In this document: positions 37,152-44,090 of the stretch, in pieces
How the letters are laid out: every line of letters starts with the position of its first letter
Position numbering within the stretch: position 1 is the stretch's first letter
Assembly: GCA_045595185.1 (NCBI GenBank)
Contig: JAZNZX010000058.1
Coordinates: 4,390 to 68,389 of the forward strand
Direction of reading: 5' to 3'
Source: Fimenecus sp045595185
GTDB taxonomy: Bacteria > Bacillota > Clostridia > Oscillospirales > Acutalibacteraceae
DNA: 64,000 nucleotides
Position numbers and translations under genes: made by a program
Notes under the pieces: model-generated
What the model saw: only the letters and a program-made list of their open reading frames with translations
Told to the model about the DNA's origin: nothing
Database searches by the model: none

Positions 37152-37961
37152 ATGATTGATAATTTTCAGTTCAAAGAAAACTACAATGTGAACGATTTAA
37201 TTGATATTGTTGAGATTCTTCGTTCGCCCGATGGTTGCCCTTGGGACAGGGAACAGGACCACAAGTCAATTCGTCGTGATTTTCTTGAAGAAACTTATGA
37301 AGTGATTGAGGCAATCAATAAGGACGATAAGGACTTGCTTATGGAAGAACTTGGTGATGTTTTGTTACAGGTTGTCTTCCATACACAGATTGAGCGTGAA
37401 AAGGGTACATTCGATTTATCGGATGTTGCTGACGGAATCTGTAAAAAAATGATTGAGCGTCATCCACATGTTTTCGGTGATGTTAATGCCGAAACAAGTG
37501 AACAGGTGCTTGAGAATTGGGATGTTATTAAAAAGCGTACAAAGAAGCAGAAAAGTCAGACAGAATCAATGAACTCAATTCCTCGTGAATTTCCTGCACT
37601 GATGCGTGCCGATAAGGTTCAGAAAAAAGCCTCAAAGGTGGGCTTTGACTGGGATAACGCTGACGGTGCTTTCGATAAAGTTATGGAAGAGTTGGCAGAA
37701 CTTAAACAGGCATACAAAGAGGGGAATCAGGAGAATATCCACGAAGAGCTTGGCGATTTGCTTTTCTCCGTTGTCAATGTTTCTCGATTTGTAAAGGTTG
37801 ACAGCGAGGAAGCCCTTACAAAGTCAACGGACAAGTTCATTGACCGTTTCAGTAAGGTTGAAAAAATGGCAGATGAGCAAGGACTCGATATGAAAAATAC
37901 AGACTTGGCAACATTGGACAAGCTGTGGGATTTGGCTAAAAAGGACGAGGGTTCTTTTTAA
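37152..37961 (+). CDS. mazG: Nucleoside triphosphate pyrophosphohydrolase MazG
   Basis: 269 residues with two MazG repeats. Each has the EExxE...ExxD Mg2+ pattern: DFLEETYEVIEAI...MEELGDVLLQVVFH, and VMEELAELKQAY...HEELGDLLFSVVN. It cleans up non-canonical NTPs and may affect ppGpp. Equivalent to the C-terminal part of B. subtilis YabN without the methyltransferase domain. GAGGG precedes the ATG. Confidence 0.94.
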   Translation: MIDNFQFKENYNVNDLIDIVEILRSPDGCPWDREQDHKSIRRDFLEETYEVIEAINKDDKDLLMEELGDVLLQVVFHTQIEREKGTFDLSDVADGICKKMIERHPHVFGDVNAETSEQVLENWDVIKKRTKKQKSQTESMNSIPREFPALMRADKVQKKASKVGFDWDNADGAFDKVMEELAELKQAYKEGNQENIHEELGDLLFSVVNVSRFVKVDSEEALTKSTDKFIDRFSKVEKMADEQGLDMKNTDLATLDKLWDLAKKDEGSF

Positions 37962-37996
37962 ATAAAAAAGATAAAAATTTTTTGGAGGAATACACA

Positions 37997-38269
37997 ATGA
38001 ACAAGACAGAACTCGTAGCAGCAGTAGCTGCAAAAGCAGGTATCTCAAAGAAAGATGCTGACGCAGCAGTAGCAGCAGTTTTCGCATCAGTTACAGATGC
38101 ACTCAAGAATGGTGATAAGGTTCAGCTTATCGGCTTCGGTACATTTGAAGTTCGTGAAAGAGCAGAAAAGACAGCTCGTAACCCAAGAACAGGCGAAACA
38201 ATGACAGTTCCTGCAACAAAAGTTCCTGCATTCAAAGCAGGCGCAGCACTCAAAGCAGCTGTTAAATAA
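37997..38269 (+). CDS. hup: HU family DNA-binding protein
   Basis: 90 residues: MNKTELVAAVAAKAGISKKD dimerisation helices, the GFGTFEVRERAEKTARNPRTG beta-arm with the conserved RNP tip, and a Lys-rich end. TTGGAGGAA precedes ATG 37997. A terminator follows, so hup ends this transcript. Confidence 0.96.
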   Translation: MNKTELVAAVAAKAGISKKDADAAVAAVFASVTDALKNGDKVQLIGFGTFEVRERAEKTARNPRTGETMTVPATKVPAFKAGAALKAAVK

Positions 38270-38293
38270 TTAAACTTTTGTAAAAAAAAATCG

Positions 38294-38320
38294 GGGAGTC
38301 GGTTGACTCCCTTGTTTTTT
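38294..38320 (+). terminator. Terminator after hup
   Basis: Stem GGGAGTC (38294-38300)/GACTCCC (38305-38311) with a GGTT loop and TTGTTTTTT tail. rqcP starts 22 bases later, so it is reached by read-through or its own start. Confidence 0.85.
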
Positions 38321-38342
38321 ATCCTTGGTGGAGGAAATCCCT

Positions 38343-38585
38343 ATGAGATTAGACAAATTTTTAAAAGTATCAAGAATAATAAAAAGACGAACTGTTGCCA
38401 ACGAAGTATGTGACGCAGGTCATGTGGTTGTAAGTGGCAGAGTTGTAAAAGCCTCTTATGATGTGAAAGAAGGGGACATTCTCGAAATTCAGTTCGGTGA
38501 AAAAATCACAAAATATAAGGTGCTTAATGTGACTGAACACGCAACAAAGCAAACAGCAACCGAAATGTATGAACTTGTAAAATAG
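38343..38585 (+). CDS. rqcP: S4-domain RNA-binding protein RqcP (YabO/Hsp15-like)
   Basis: 80 residues, a single S4 domain (MRLDKFLKVSRIIKRRTVAN, then GHVVVSGRVVKASYDVKEGD). In Bacillus, RqcP helps RqcH add alanine tails to stalled nascent chains on 50S subunits. The ATG at 38343 is placed by GGAGG eight bases earlier. In spore formers yabP and yabQ usually follow this gene; here a repeat-rich gap and a tRNA follow instead. Confidence 0.92.
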   Translation: MRLDKFLKVSRIIKRRTVANEVCDAGHVVVSGRVVKASYDVKEGDILEIQFGEKITKYKVLNVTEHATKQTATEMYELVK

Positions 38586-38640
38586 TTTCTTTTTTCGTAA
38601 TATTGCGTGTCTCTTAACTCGCAGTATATTTTTGCGAATC

Positions 38641-38930
38641 TAAGTTTGTCGAAATCAATTTGTAATGCGTATTTCGGAATTCGTAATTATAGAACTGCAA
38701 CAACTTGGCTCCCCTGAAAGGGGAGCTGGCAAATGTGTGGCATTTGACTGAGGGGTTTTGTTGGGATGATTTTATGTAGGGTTCGGAATCTCGACGACTC
38801 GTTGTTAGTTAACATAGAAACTAATTTAGTGTCATTCTGAGCATATGCAAAGAATCTCATATTCTCAACAACGAGCCCCTTCACTGCGTTCATAGTGACA
38901 TTTTTATTTTGTTCTGCAAATTTATAATTT
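38641..38930. repeat. Repeat-rich gap, degenerate MITE-like element
   Basis: The 477-base gap after rqcP has no gene. Degenerate element ends are at 38641-38656 and 38911-38930. Inside lie a GGCTCCCC...GGGGAGC hairpin followed by an ACTGAGGGG motif (about 38706-38757, a repeat type I have seen widely in gut Bacillota), and a GTCATTCTGAG...AGAATCTC copy at 38831-38858. Confidence 0.45.
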
Positions 38931-39004
38931 ACAAATAAAATTCCATACAGTCAATCACCATCACAACCATATCCCAAATTTCATTAAATTTTTTAAAATA
39001 GTTA

Positions 39005-39033
39005 TTGACAAACGGAATAAAATAGTATATACT
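39005..39033 (+). promoter_or_regulatory. Promoter of tRNA-Pro(UGG)
   Basis: TTGACA (39005-39010), 17-bp spacer, TATACT (39028-39033). Confidence 0.85.
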
Positions 39034-39062
39034 ATCAAAGCTGACGAAAAAAAGCATATTAT

Positions 39063-39138
39063 CGGGGTGTAGCGCAGCTGGTAGCGCGCCACATTTGGGA
39101 TGTGGATGCCGCAGGTTCGACTCCTGTCACTCCGACCA
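39063..39138 (+). tRNA. tRNA-Pro (anticodon TGG), CCA encoded
   Basis: 76 bases. Acceptor stem CGGGGTG/CACTCCG (one G-U pair), anticodon stem CCACA/TGTGG, loop TTTGGGA with anticodon TGG, T loop GTTCGACTC, encoded CCA at 39136-39138. Confidence 0.95.
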
Positions 39139-39146
39139 CAGCGGAA

Positions 39147-39175
39147 AAGGTACCCTTTAGGGTGCCTTTTTTGTT
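39147..39175 (+). terminator. Terminator of tRNA-Pro(UGG)
   Basis: Stem GGTACCCT (39149-39156) with AGGGTGCC (39159-39166), followed by T6. Confidence 0.85.
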
Positions 39176-39235
39176 GTGCATTGAAAATGAGGAGTCGAAC
39201 CTCATAGGATTTTCAGGTTTTTATTTTAAAAATAA

Positions 39236-39272
39236 AAAAGGTGAAACTACACATTTAAAGTGTAATTTCACC
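39236..39272 (-). terminator. Terminator of tRNA-Leu(TAA)
   Basis: Minus-strand stem formed by 39261-39272 and 39240-39250 (GGTGAAA and TACA segments with one mismatch), followed on the minus strand by a T6 run. Confidence 0.8.
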
Positions 39273-39275
39273 TTT

Positions 39276-39362
39276 TGGTGCTGGTGACCGGACTTGAACC
39301 GGTACGGTATTGCTACCGAGGGATTTTAAGTCCCTTGCGTCTGCCGATTTCGCCACACCAGC
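39276..39362 (-). tRNA. tRNA-Leu (anticodon TAA), CCA encoded
   Basis: 87-base class II tRNA with a long variable arm. Acceptor stem GCTGGTG/CACCAGC, anticodon loop CTTAAAA (anticodon TAA), T loop GTTCAAGTC, encoded CCA at 39276-39278. Confidence 0.95.
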
Positions 39363-39384
39363 ATACTGTTTCAACAGCCTTATT

Positions 39385-39413
39385 ATTATATATTATGAAT
39401 TAAGAAATGTCAA
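39385..39413 (-). promoter_or_regulatory. Promoter of tRNA-Leu(TAA)
   Basis: Minus strand TTGACA (39408-39413), 17-bp spacer, TATAAT (39385-39390): a near-consensus promoter. Confidence 0.88.
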
Positions 39414-39450
39414 TATGAGAAAAGAAAAGTTTTACGAGATTTTATAAAAA

Positions 39451-39477
39451 GAGATTCTTCGTTTTACTCAGAATGAC
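39451..39477 (-). repeat. GTCATTCTGAG-type palindromic repeat
   Basis: Single copy in inverse orientation (GAGATTCTTCG...CAGAATGAC) between the tRNA-Leu promoter and the next gene's terminator. Confidence 0.7.
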
Positions 39478-39489
39478 ATTTTTCAGTTT

Positions 39490-39523
39490 GCAATAAAAAT
39501 TTGGCGTGGTAGTCTGACCACGC
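39490..39523 (-). terminator. Terminator of the 194-aa membrane protein gene
   Basis: Stem GCGTGGT (39504-39510)/ACCACGC (39517-39523), with a T-rich minus-strand tail after the stem. Confidence 0.8.
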
Positions 39524-39532
39524 TATTTGTAA

Positions 39533-40117
39533 TTACTGTTGTTTTGCTCTTTTCTTTGCCATATGGTTTCTGTAAAGCAATATGATACCTGTTGCACCAA
39601 GATTTAAGATAATTGAACCTAAAACAAGTGAGAGAAGGTGACTTGGAAGGTCAGCAAGCATTGTCTTTTTGTTGATGAATGAGCATATAAGGTAAACAAA
39701 GCCAACATCATTGAAGAACATAGGAAGAAAAGGTCTTGTAAGAATAAGAACACCGATGATTGTTACGAGCGGAATACATGTTGCAGCAAGTTCAGGTAAT
39801 CCAAGATTAACAAAGAAGCCTTTACCAAGACCTACACAAGCTGCGAGAAGAAGTCCTACTGCACCACCGCAAAGTGTGTACCAGAAACGTTCTTTATATG
39901 TAAGCTCTTCCTGAAGGAAGAATACAGCAACTGTCATAAAAAATGCCCAGTTAACTAATCTTAAGCCTTCATGTGGCATAATGTGTGTAATTTCAAGCAA
40001 CTGGAAAATTGAATTCCACAATGCAATCCATAAGAACACAAGGCAAAGTGCAGGGAGTTTTCCCTTTGGTGGTTTGTGAAGAAGCTTAATCTTCTTGTTT
40101 TCGTTTGTCTGACTCAT
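39533..40117 (-). CDS. Multi-pass membrane protein of unknown function
   Basis: 194 residues: a basic N-terminus (about 1-20), five or six hydrophobic helices, a short acidic/basic loop (EELTYKERF, about 70-78) and a Lys/Arg-rich C-terminus. Size and helix number would suit a small transporter or a substrate-binding component, but I recognise no family motif. GGAGGAT precedes ATG 40117. The gene has a strong promoter and a short leader that folds into a terminator hairpin, so it is probably controlled by premature termination. Confidence 0.8.
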   Translation of the reverse strand: MSQTNENKKIKLLHKPPKGKLPALCLVFLWIALWNSIFQLLEITHIMPHEGLRLVNWAFFMTVAVFFLQEELTYKERFWYTLCGGAVGLLLAACVGLGKGFFVNLGLPELAATCIPLVTIIGVLILTRPFLPMFFNDVGFVYLICSFINKKTMLADLPSHLLSLVLGSIILNLGATGIILLYRNHMAKKRAKQQ

Positions 40118-40148
40118 TATTTTTATCCTCCGAATAGTTTTTTACAGT

Positions 40149-40198
40149 AAAAAAATCACTTCAAGTGTGGCTCGTTACGGGTCATATCGAAGTGATTT
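40149..40198 (-). promoter_or_regulatory. Leader hairpin-terminator, candidate riboswitch or attenuator
   Basis: On the minus strand a perfect 10-bp stem (AAATCACTTC at 40189-40198, GAAGTGATTT at 40153-40162) encloses a 26-base apical region containing GACCCGTAACGAGCC, and ends in a U7 tract (40149-40155). The predicted transcription start (about 40198) coincides with the first base of the hairpin. Such compact ligand-sensing terminators are known among small riboswitch classes. I could not match this one to a class with confidence. Confidence 0.6.
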
Positions 40199-40204
40199 CG
40201 CGAT

Positions 40205-40233
40205 ATTCTATCATATGCTTTGACATTTGTCAA
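40205..40233 (-). promoter_or_regulatory. Promoter of the 194-aa membrane protein gene
   Basis: Minus strand TTGACA (40228-40233), 17-bp spacer, TAGAAT (40205-40210). Confidence 0.85.
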
Positions 40234-40264
40234 CTATTTTTTATTTAAAAATTCTGTATTTAAA

Positions 40265-40300
40265 AAAGTAGGTAACGCGACTGTGTTACCTACTTTTTTT
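40265..40300. terminator. Terminator after dut
   Basis: Perfect 12-bp stem (40265-40276/40285-40296) with T-runs on both sides, 42 bases after the dut stop on the minus strand. Confidence 0.9.
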
Positions 40301-40337
40301 ATCATTGATTTTGCACTTTGCGTTTTGCACTCTGCAC

Positions 40338-40784
40338 TTACTTTGTTCCTGTTGAGCCGAAGCCACCAGCACCTCTGTCTGTTTCGTCAAGGTCATTTAC
40401 CTCAACTATTTCGGGCAATTCAATAGGTTGGATTACCATTTGTGCGATTCTTTCAAAGGGCTCGATTGTGTATTCAGGGTCAGTCTGCTTAATAACACCA
40501 ACACAGATTTCACCACGATAATCGCTGTCAATAACACCAACGGAATTAAGAAGACCTATTCCATGCTTAATCGCAAGTCCGCTTCTTGCATACACAAAAG
40601 CAGCATAATGGGGGTCATCAAGGCCGATTGCAATACCTGTGGGAATAACAGCTTTGTCACCTTTTTTAAGTGTTATGGGCTCGTCGATACAGGCATAAAG
40701 GTCCATACCTGCACTACCGACAGTTCCTCTTGTCGGTATTTTTGCGTTTTCTCTGACTCTTTTTATTTTTAAAATCTTCATCAT
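40338..40784 (-). CDS. dut: dUTP diphosphatase
   Basis: 148 residues, the trimeric dUTPase family. Converts dUTP to dUMP and diphosphate. All five motifs are present: AGMDLYA, ARSGLAI, GVIDSDYRGE (catalytic Asp), a GERIAQ-like PFERIAQMVI, and the C-terminal DRGAGGFGSTG. Tandem ATGs at 40784 and 40781 follow GAGGTG; the first overlaps the stop of the U32 peptidase gene, so the two are coupled. Confidence 0.96.
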   Translation of the reverse strand: MMKILKIKRVRENAKIPTRGTVGSAGMDLYACIDEPITLKKGDKAVIPTGIAIGLDDPHYAAFVYARSGLAIKHGIGLLNSVGVIDSDYRGEICVGVIKQTDPEYTIEPFERIAQMVIQPIELPEIVEVNDLDETDRGAGGFGSTGTK

Positions 40785-42793
40785 TCAACACCTCTGTACA
40801 AAAGTCCTCTTGTGAATTCACCTTGAGGGCTTTTTTCTTCGTTATAAGCAGAAATAATATCTGCAACTTCACTTTTAGTTTCTGTTGTGAAATTGAAAAA
40901 CAGAATATCACATTCAGGAATTTCACCTAAGCGGTCGCCCATATAAATCGGTCGCGAATTAAGAATTTCAGTATATCCCATAAAGCATCTTACAGGGAAT
41001 TTAATACCCTTTCTATCGGTAATTTCACTTTGTCGCTTACATTCTGAACAAGTCTTGCCGTTTTTTACAGGACAATTACGAGTCAGCATAAGGGGAATTT
41101 TACCGTAAACTGTAATTCCTTTGGAGATAGGTGCAGAAATCTTACGAAAATTCTCAACAGTACATTCGTTGGAAACAATAACCTCATTGATTTTAAGGGC
41201 TTTTGCCACATCCATTGAAAGCGAGTTGAAAATATTCATTGACGGTGATGCCACAACCTTTTTGTTGCATTTTTTCGCTACTGCAACTGCATCAAGAGTA
41301 TGACAAAGACAGTATTCGGCAGAAGAATTCCGAAGCATTTTTTCAACCTTTTCACTATTGCCAAACATACCGTGTGGAAGTTCAACACCGTAATTTCCCG
41401 ATTCAGTGCCTAAAGGCACAAAAATCAAATCAGCCTGAATATTATCGGGAATCTGATTGACATTATCAAATCTGCAATAGTATTTTCGTTCATTTCTTGA
41501 AACAATACTTGTAGGAACAGGTGGTGGACAAAGCTTTTTCTCTGTCTTATCCATAATCGCTTTTGTAAGAAAATCAAGAGCCTTTCTTCGCATCTGATTA
41601 AGTGCAGAAACAGGAAGTGAATAGTCAATTTCGCCCTTAATCTCAACACTTTCAGCATTAAACTGTGTGCCACCGCATTTTTCGAGTGCATCTTCTATTC
41701 TTTCAACTGAAATCGGTCTGTTGATAGGAGCTTCGCAAAGCATCTCACTTTCCGCTATGGCAATATAATTTTCATATGTTGCAGTAAGCCTTGCCTTTTC
41801 ACCAATTTTGCCTGAAAATTTGAAATTTACATTGAATCTTGGCTGTTCCTTTTCGTAAATTGAAGCGTATTTACTGAAAAGCTCCTTTGTAGCAGACTGA
41901 ACATTTTCCTTTTCACGAAAACCGAACATATCTCGTCCCGGCATATTCTCATAATATCCGTCAGTAAAGCCTGAACGGGAAAACAAATCAGCCAAATCTT
42001 TTCGTACAAGAGAAGTATAACTGTCATCTATGGATTTTTTACAGGCAGAAACAACAGCACTTACATATTCAGGTCGCTTCATTCTGCCCTCAATTTTAAA
42101 TGAGCAGACACCCATTCGGGCAAGCTCGGGAATATGCTCAATAAGAGATAAATCCTTAAGGCTTAAATCGTGACCTGTACCGTTCTGCACCTTGAAAGGC
42201 AGACGACACGGTTGGGCACAAAGTCCCCGATTTCCACTTCGGGAACCGAGCACAGCACTCATAAGGCATTGACCCGAAACGCACATACATAATGCACCGT
42301 GAATAAACACCTCAAGGTCAATAGGGGAATGTTCACAAAGGAATTTTATTTCTTCAAAGCTTAATTCTCTCGGTAAAACTGCTCGTTTAAAGCCAAGCTT
42401 TTCAAGCTCATAAAGTCCCTCAAGAGTACCTACAGTCATTTGCGTTGATGCGTGAATTTCCATTTGCGGACAAACTGTTTTAATTACCTTTGCAAGCCCT
42501 AAGTCCTGAACAATAATTGCATCGGTACCGATTTTACATACTGTTTTTACGGCTTCAACCGCATCCTTGATTTCACCATCTTTAATAAGGGTGTTAAGCG
42601 TAATATGTACCTTAACACCCCTACTGTGACAGTATTCGATTGCCTCTTTTGCAGTTTCCTCTGAAAAATTCTGTGCATTCCTGCGGGCATTGAAATTTCC
42701 CAAACCAAAATAAACCGCATCTGCCCCTGAAAGCACAGCAGCCTTAAGATTTTCACTGTTTCCTACAGGAGCTAATATTTCAATCTTATTCAT
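40781..42793 (-). CDS. U32 family peptidase (collagenase-like/TrhP-RlhA type)
   Basis: 670 residues: U32 catalytic-type domain (IEILAPVGNSENLKAAVLSGADAVYFG at the start, the CVSGQCLMSAVLGSRSGNRGLCAQPCR Cys-rich segment, and FKIEGRMKRPEYV), then a DUF3656-like region and a C-terminal part with four Cys (ARNCPV-KNGKTCSEC type). Family members in other bacteria act in prephenate-dependent tRNA or rRNA hydroxylation rather than proteolysis; which applies here is unknown. The start lies inside the last codons of zapA (4-bp-scale overlap). Confidence 0.88.
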   Translation of the reverse strand: MNKIEILAPVGNSENLKAAVLSGADAVYFGLGNFNARRNAQNFSEETAKEAIEYCHSRGVKVHITLNTLIKDGEIKDAVEAVKTVCKIGTDAIIVQDLGLAKVIKTVCPQMEIHASTQMTVGTLEGLYELEKLGFKRAVLPRELSFEEIKFLCEHSPIDLEVFIHGALCMCVSGQCLMSAVLGSRSGNRGLCAQPCRLPFKVQNGTGHDLSLKDLSLIEHIPELARMGVCSFKIEGRMKRPEYVSAVVSACKKSIDDSYTSLVRKDLADLFSRSGFTDGYYENMPGRDMFGFREKENVQSATKELFSKYASIYEKEQPRFNVNFKFSGKIGEKARLTATYENYIAIAESEMLCEAPINRPISVERIEDALEKCGGTQFNAESVEIKGEIDYSLPVSALNQMRRKALDFLTKAIMDKTEKKLCPPPVPTSIVSRNERKYYCRFDNVNQIPDNIQADLIFVPLGTESGNYGVELPHGMFGNSEKVEKMLRNSSAEYCLCHTLDAVAVAKKCNKKVVASPSMNIFNSLSMDVAKALKINEVIVSNECTVENFRKISAPISKGITVYGKIPLMLTRNCPVKNGKTCSECKRQSEITDRKGIKFPVRCFMGYTEILNSRPIYMGDRLGEIPECDILFFNFTTETKSEVADIISAYNEEKSPQGEFTRGLLYRGVE

Positions 42794-43160
42794 CATCGTC
42801 ATTTTTACTGTTTGCAAAAAGATTGATTTGGTCTTTCTTGAATTTTGCCTCAGTCTTGATTCGCTCGTTTTCACGCTTATAGTAATCGCGTTCACTCTTT
42901 GCCTTTGCAGAGTCGTCAAGATAACCCTTCATCTGTTCGCGTAATTCCTTGATTTCTTTTTCAGCCTTAGCCTTTGCGTCAGCCATTTCAAGAGCCACAA
43001 GAATAGTAGCCTGACTCATTGAAAGACGATAGTTACCATCAAGAATTTCACCGAGTCGATTATCAATTACCTTGCCAAGTGCCTTTGTGTAATTGACACT
43101 TTCATCAGTATTGATATAAAAATTTGTACCACGAATAGTAAGCTTAACTTTATTGTCCAT
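42786..43160 (-). CDS. zapA: Cell division protein ZapA
   Basis: 124 residues. N-terminal ZapA domain (MDNKVKLTIRGTNFYINTDES...ALEMADAKAKAEKEI) that binds FtsZ, followed by a long charged coiled coil. An upstream in-frame ATG exists, but GGAGTG fits ATG 43160. Coupled to the U32 peptidase gene, a common clostridial pair. Confidence 0.85.
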   Translation of the reverse strand: MDNKVKLTIRGTNFYINTDESVNYTKALGKVIDNRLGEILDGNYRLSMSQATILVALEMADAKAKAEKEIKELREQMKGYLDDSAKAKSERDYYKRENERIKTEAKFKKDQINLFANSKNDDDE

Positions 43161-43226
43161 TGATTTTACACTCCAATACGACAAAATCTATGTTTTTTCT
43201 TATTGTATCACATAAATTTTTTCATT

Positions 43227-43529
43227 TCAAGAGTGGTGTCTGAAAAGGGAATCAAACATATTCTCTTTTGTATTACATTTACAGTTTTCAGGAATAACTG
43301 CATCCACAAGAATCGTGTCGTCGCCAATCACCTTAATGTCGTTCCAGCAGATTTTAATATCCTCGCCTCTGCCCAAAAGACCAAAGGCTTTTCCCTTGCC
43401 AAAAACGATAATTGACACAATATTTCCTGAACAAGTGTCAAATTCCACATCACAGACGTTACCGAGTCGGCAACCGTCCTTTAAATTGATTACTTCTTTT
43501 TCACGCATATCAGTTATGCAACAGTTCAT
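43227..43529 (-). CDS. ylmC: YlmC/YmxH family PRC-barrel protein
   Basis: 100 residues, PRC-barrel fold: MREKEVINLKDGCRLGNVCDVEFD, then GRGEDIKICWNDIKVIGDD with a Cys-containing end. YlmC/YmxH proteins occur next to sporulation sigma factor genes in Bacillota and are annotated as sporulation-associated, but the molecular role is unknown. It lies 37 bases after the sigG fragment on the same strand. Confidence 0.85.
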   Translation of the reverse strand: MNCCITDMREKEVINLKDGCRLGNVCDVEFDTCSGNIVSIIVFGKGKAFGLLGRGEDIKICWNDIKVIGDDTILVDAVIPENCKCNTKENMFDSLFRHHS

Positions 43530-43566
43530 ATAAACACCCCATAACAATCATATGCCCATAAGAATA

Positions 43567-44061
43567 CTAAAATTCTTTCACTTTTTTTATCGCACCTTTT
43601 TCAAGCCTCGAAACCTGAGCCTGACTAATACCAACTTCTTGTGCTACTTCCATTTGGGTTTTACCCTGCATAAAACGAAGATTCAAAATCTGCTTTTCTC
43701 TGTCACTTAAATTGTTGATTGCCTCTTTTATGGCAATTTCGTAAAGCCAGTCCTCGTCACTTTCAGAGCTTCCTACCTGGTCCATAACGAAAATGGTGTC
43801 ACCACCGTCAGAATAAACAGGCTCATAAAGTGAAATCGGCTCAATAATGGCTTCAAGTGCAATAATCACATTTACAGGCTCAACGCCCATTTCCTTTGCA
43901 ATCTCATCAATTGTGGCATCTCGTCCAAGCTCATTCTGGATTCGCTCTTTAATCTGCATAGCGTGATAAGCAGTGTCTTTAAGTGAACGACTGACCCTGA
44001 TTGAGTTGTAATCCCTTAAATACCTCCTGATTTCACCGATAATCATTGGAATGGTATATGT
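43567..44061 (-). pseudogene. sigG: sigG 3' part: sporulation sigma factor G interrupted by an integrated element
   Basis: The frame from 44061 down reads TYTIPMIIGEIRRYLRDYN and continues to the normal end of sigma-G, with SLYEPVYSDGGDTIFVMDQ and the region 4.2 helix GKTQMEVAQEVGISQAQVSR. This equals roughly the last 165 of about 258 residues (regions 2.4, 3 and 4). Regions 1.2 and 2.1-2.3, needed to bind core RNA polymerase and open the -10 element, are missing. Upstream codons do not match sigma-G (LLYFRL), and a TAA stop (the end of the recombinase gene) lies in the same frame 12 codons before the conserved ATG. No other sigG segment was found in the window. The gene is therefore either split by an excisable element or dead. 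Confidence 0.88.
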
Positions 44062-44090
44062 CAGGCGAAAATATAGTAATAATTATTTAT
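44050..44090. other. Probable attachment-site junction of an element integrated in sigG
   Basis: Sigma-G homology ends between about 44056 and 44062, and the recombinase stop codon is at 44083-44085, so fewer than 30 bases separate target gene and element. Large serine recombinases typically leave such a hybrid site next to their own gene. The exact crossover dinucleotide cannot be set without the partner junction, which is outside the window. Confidence 0.65.
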
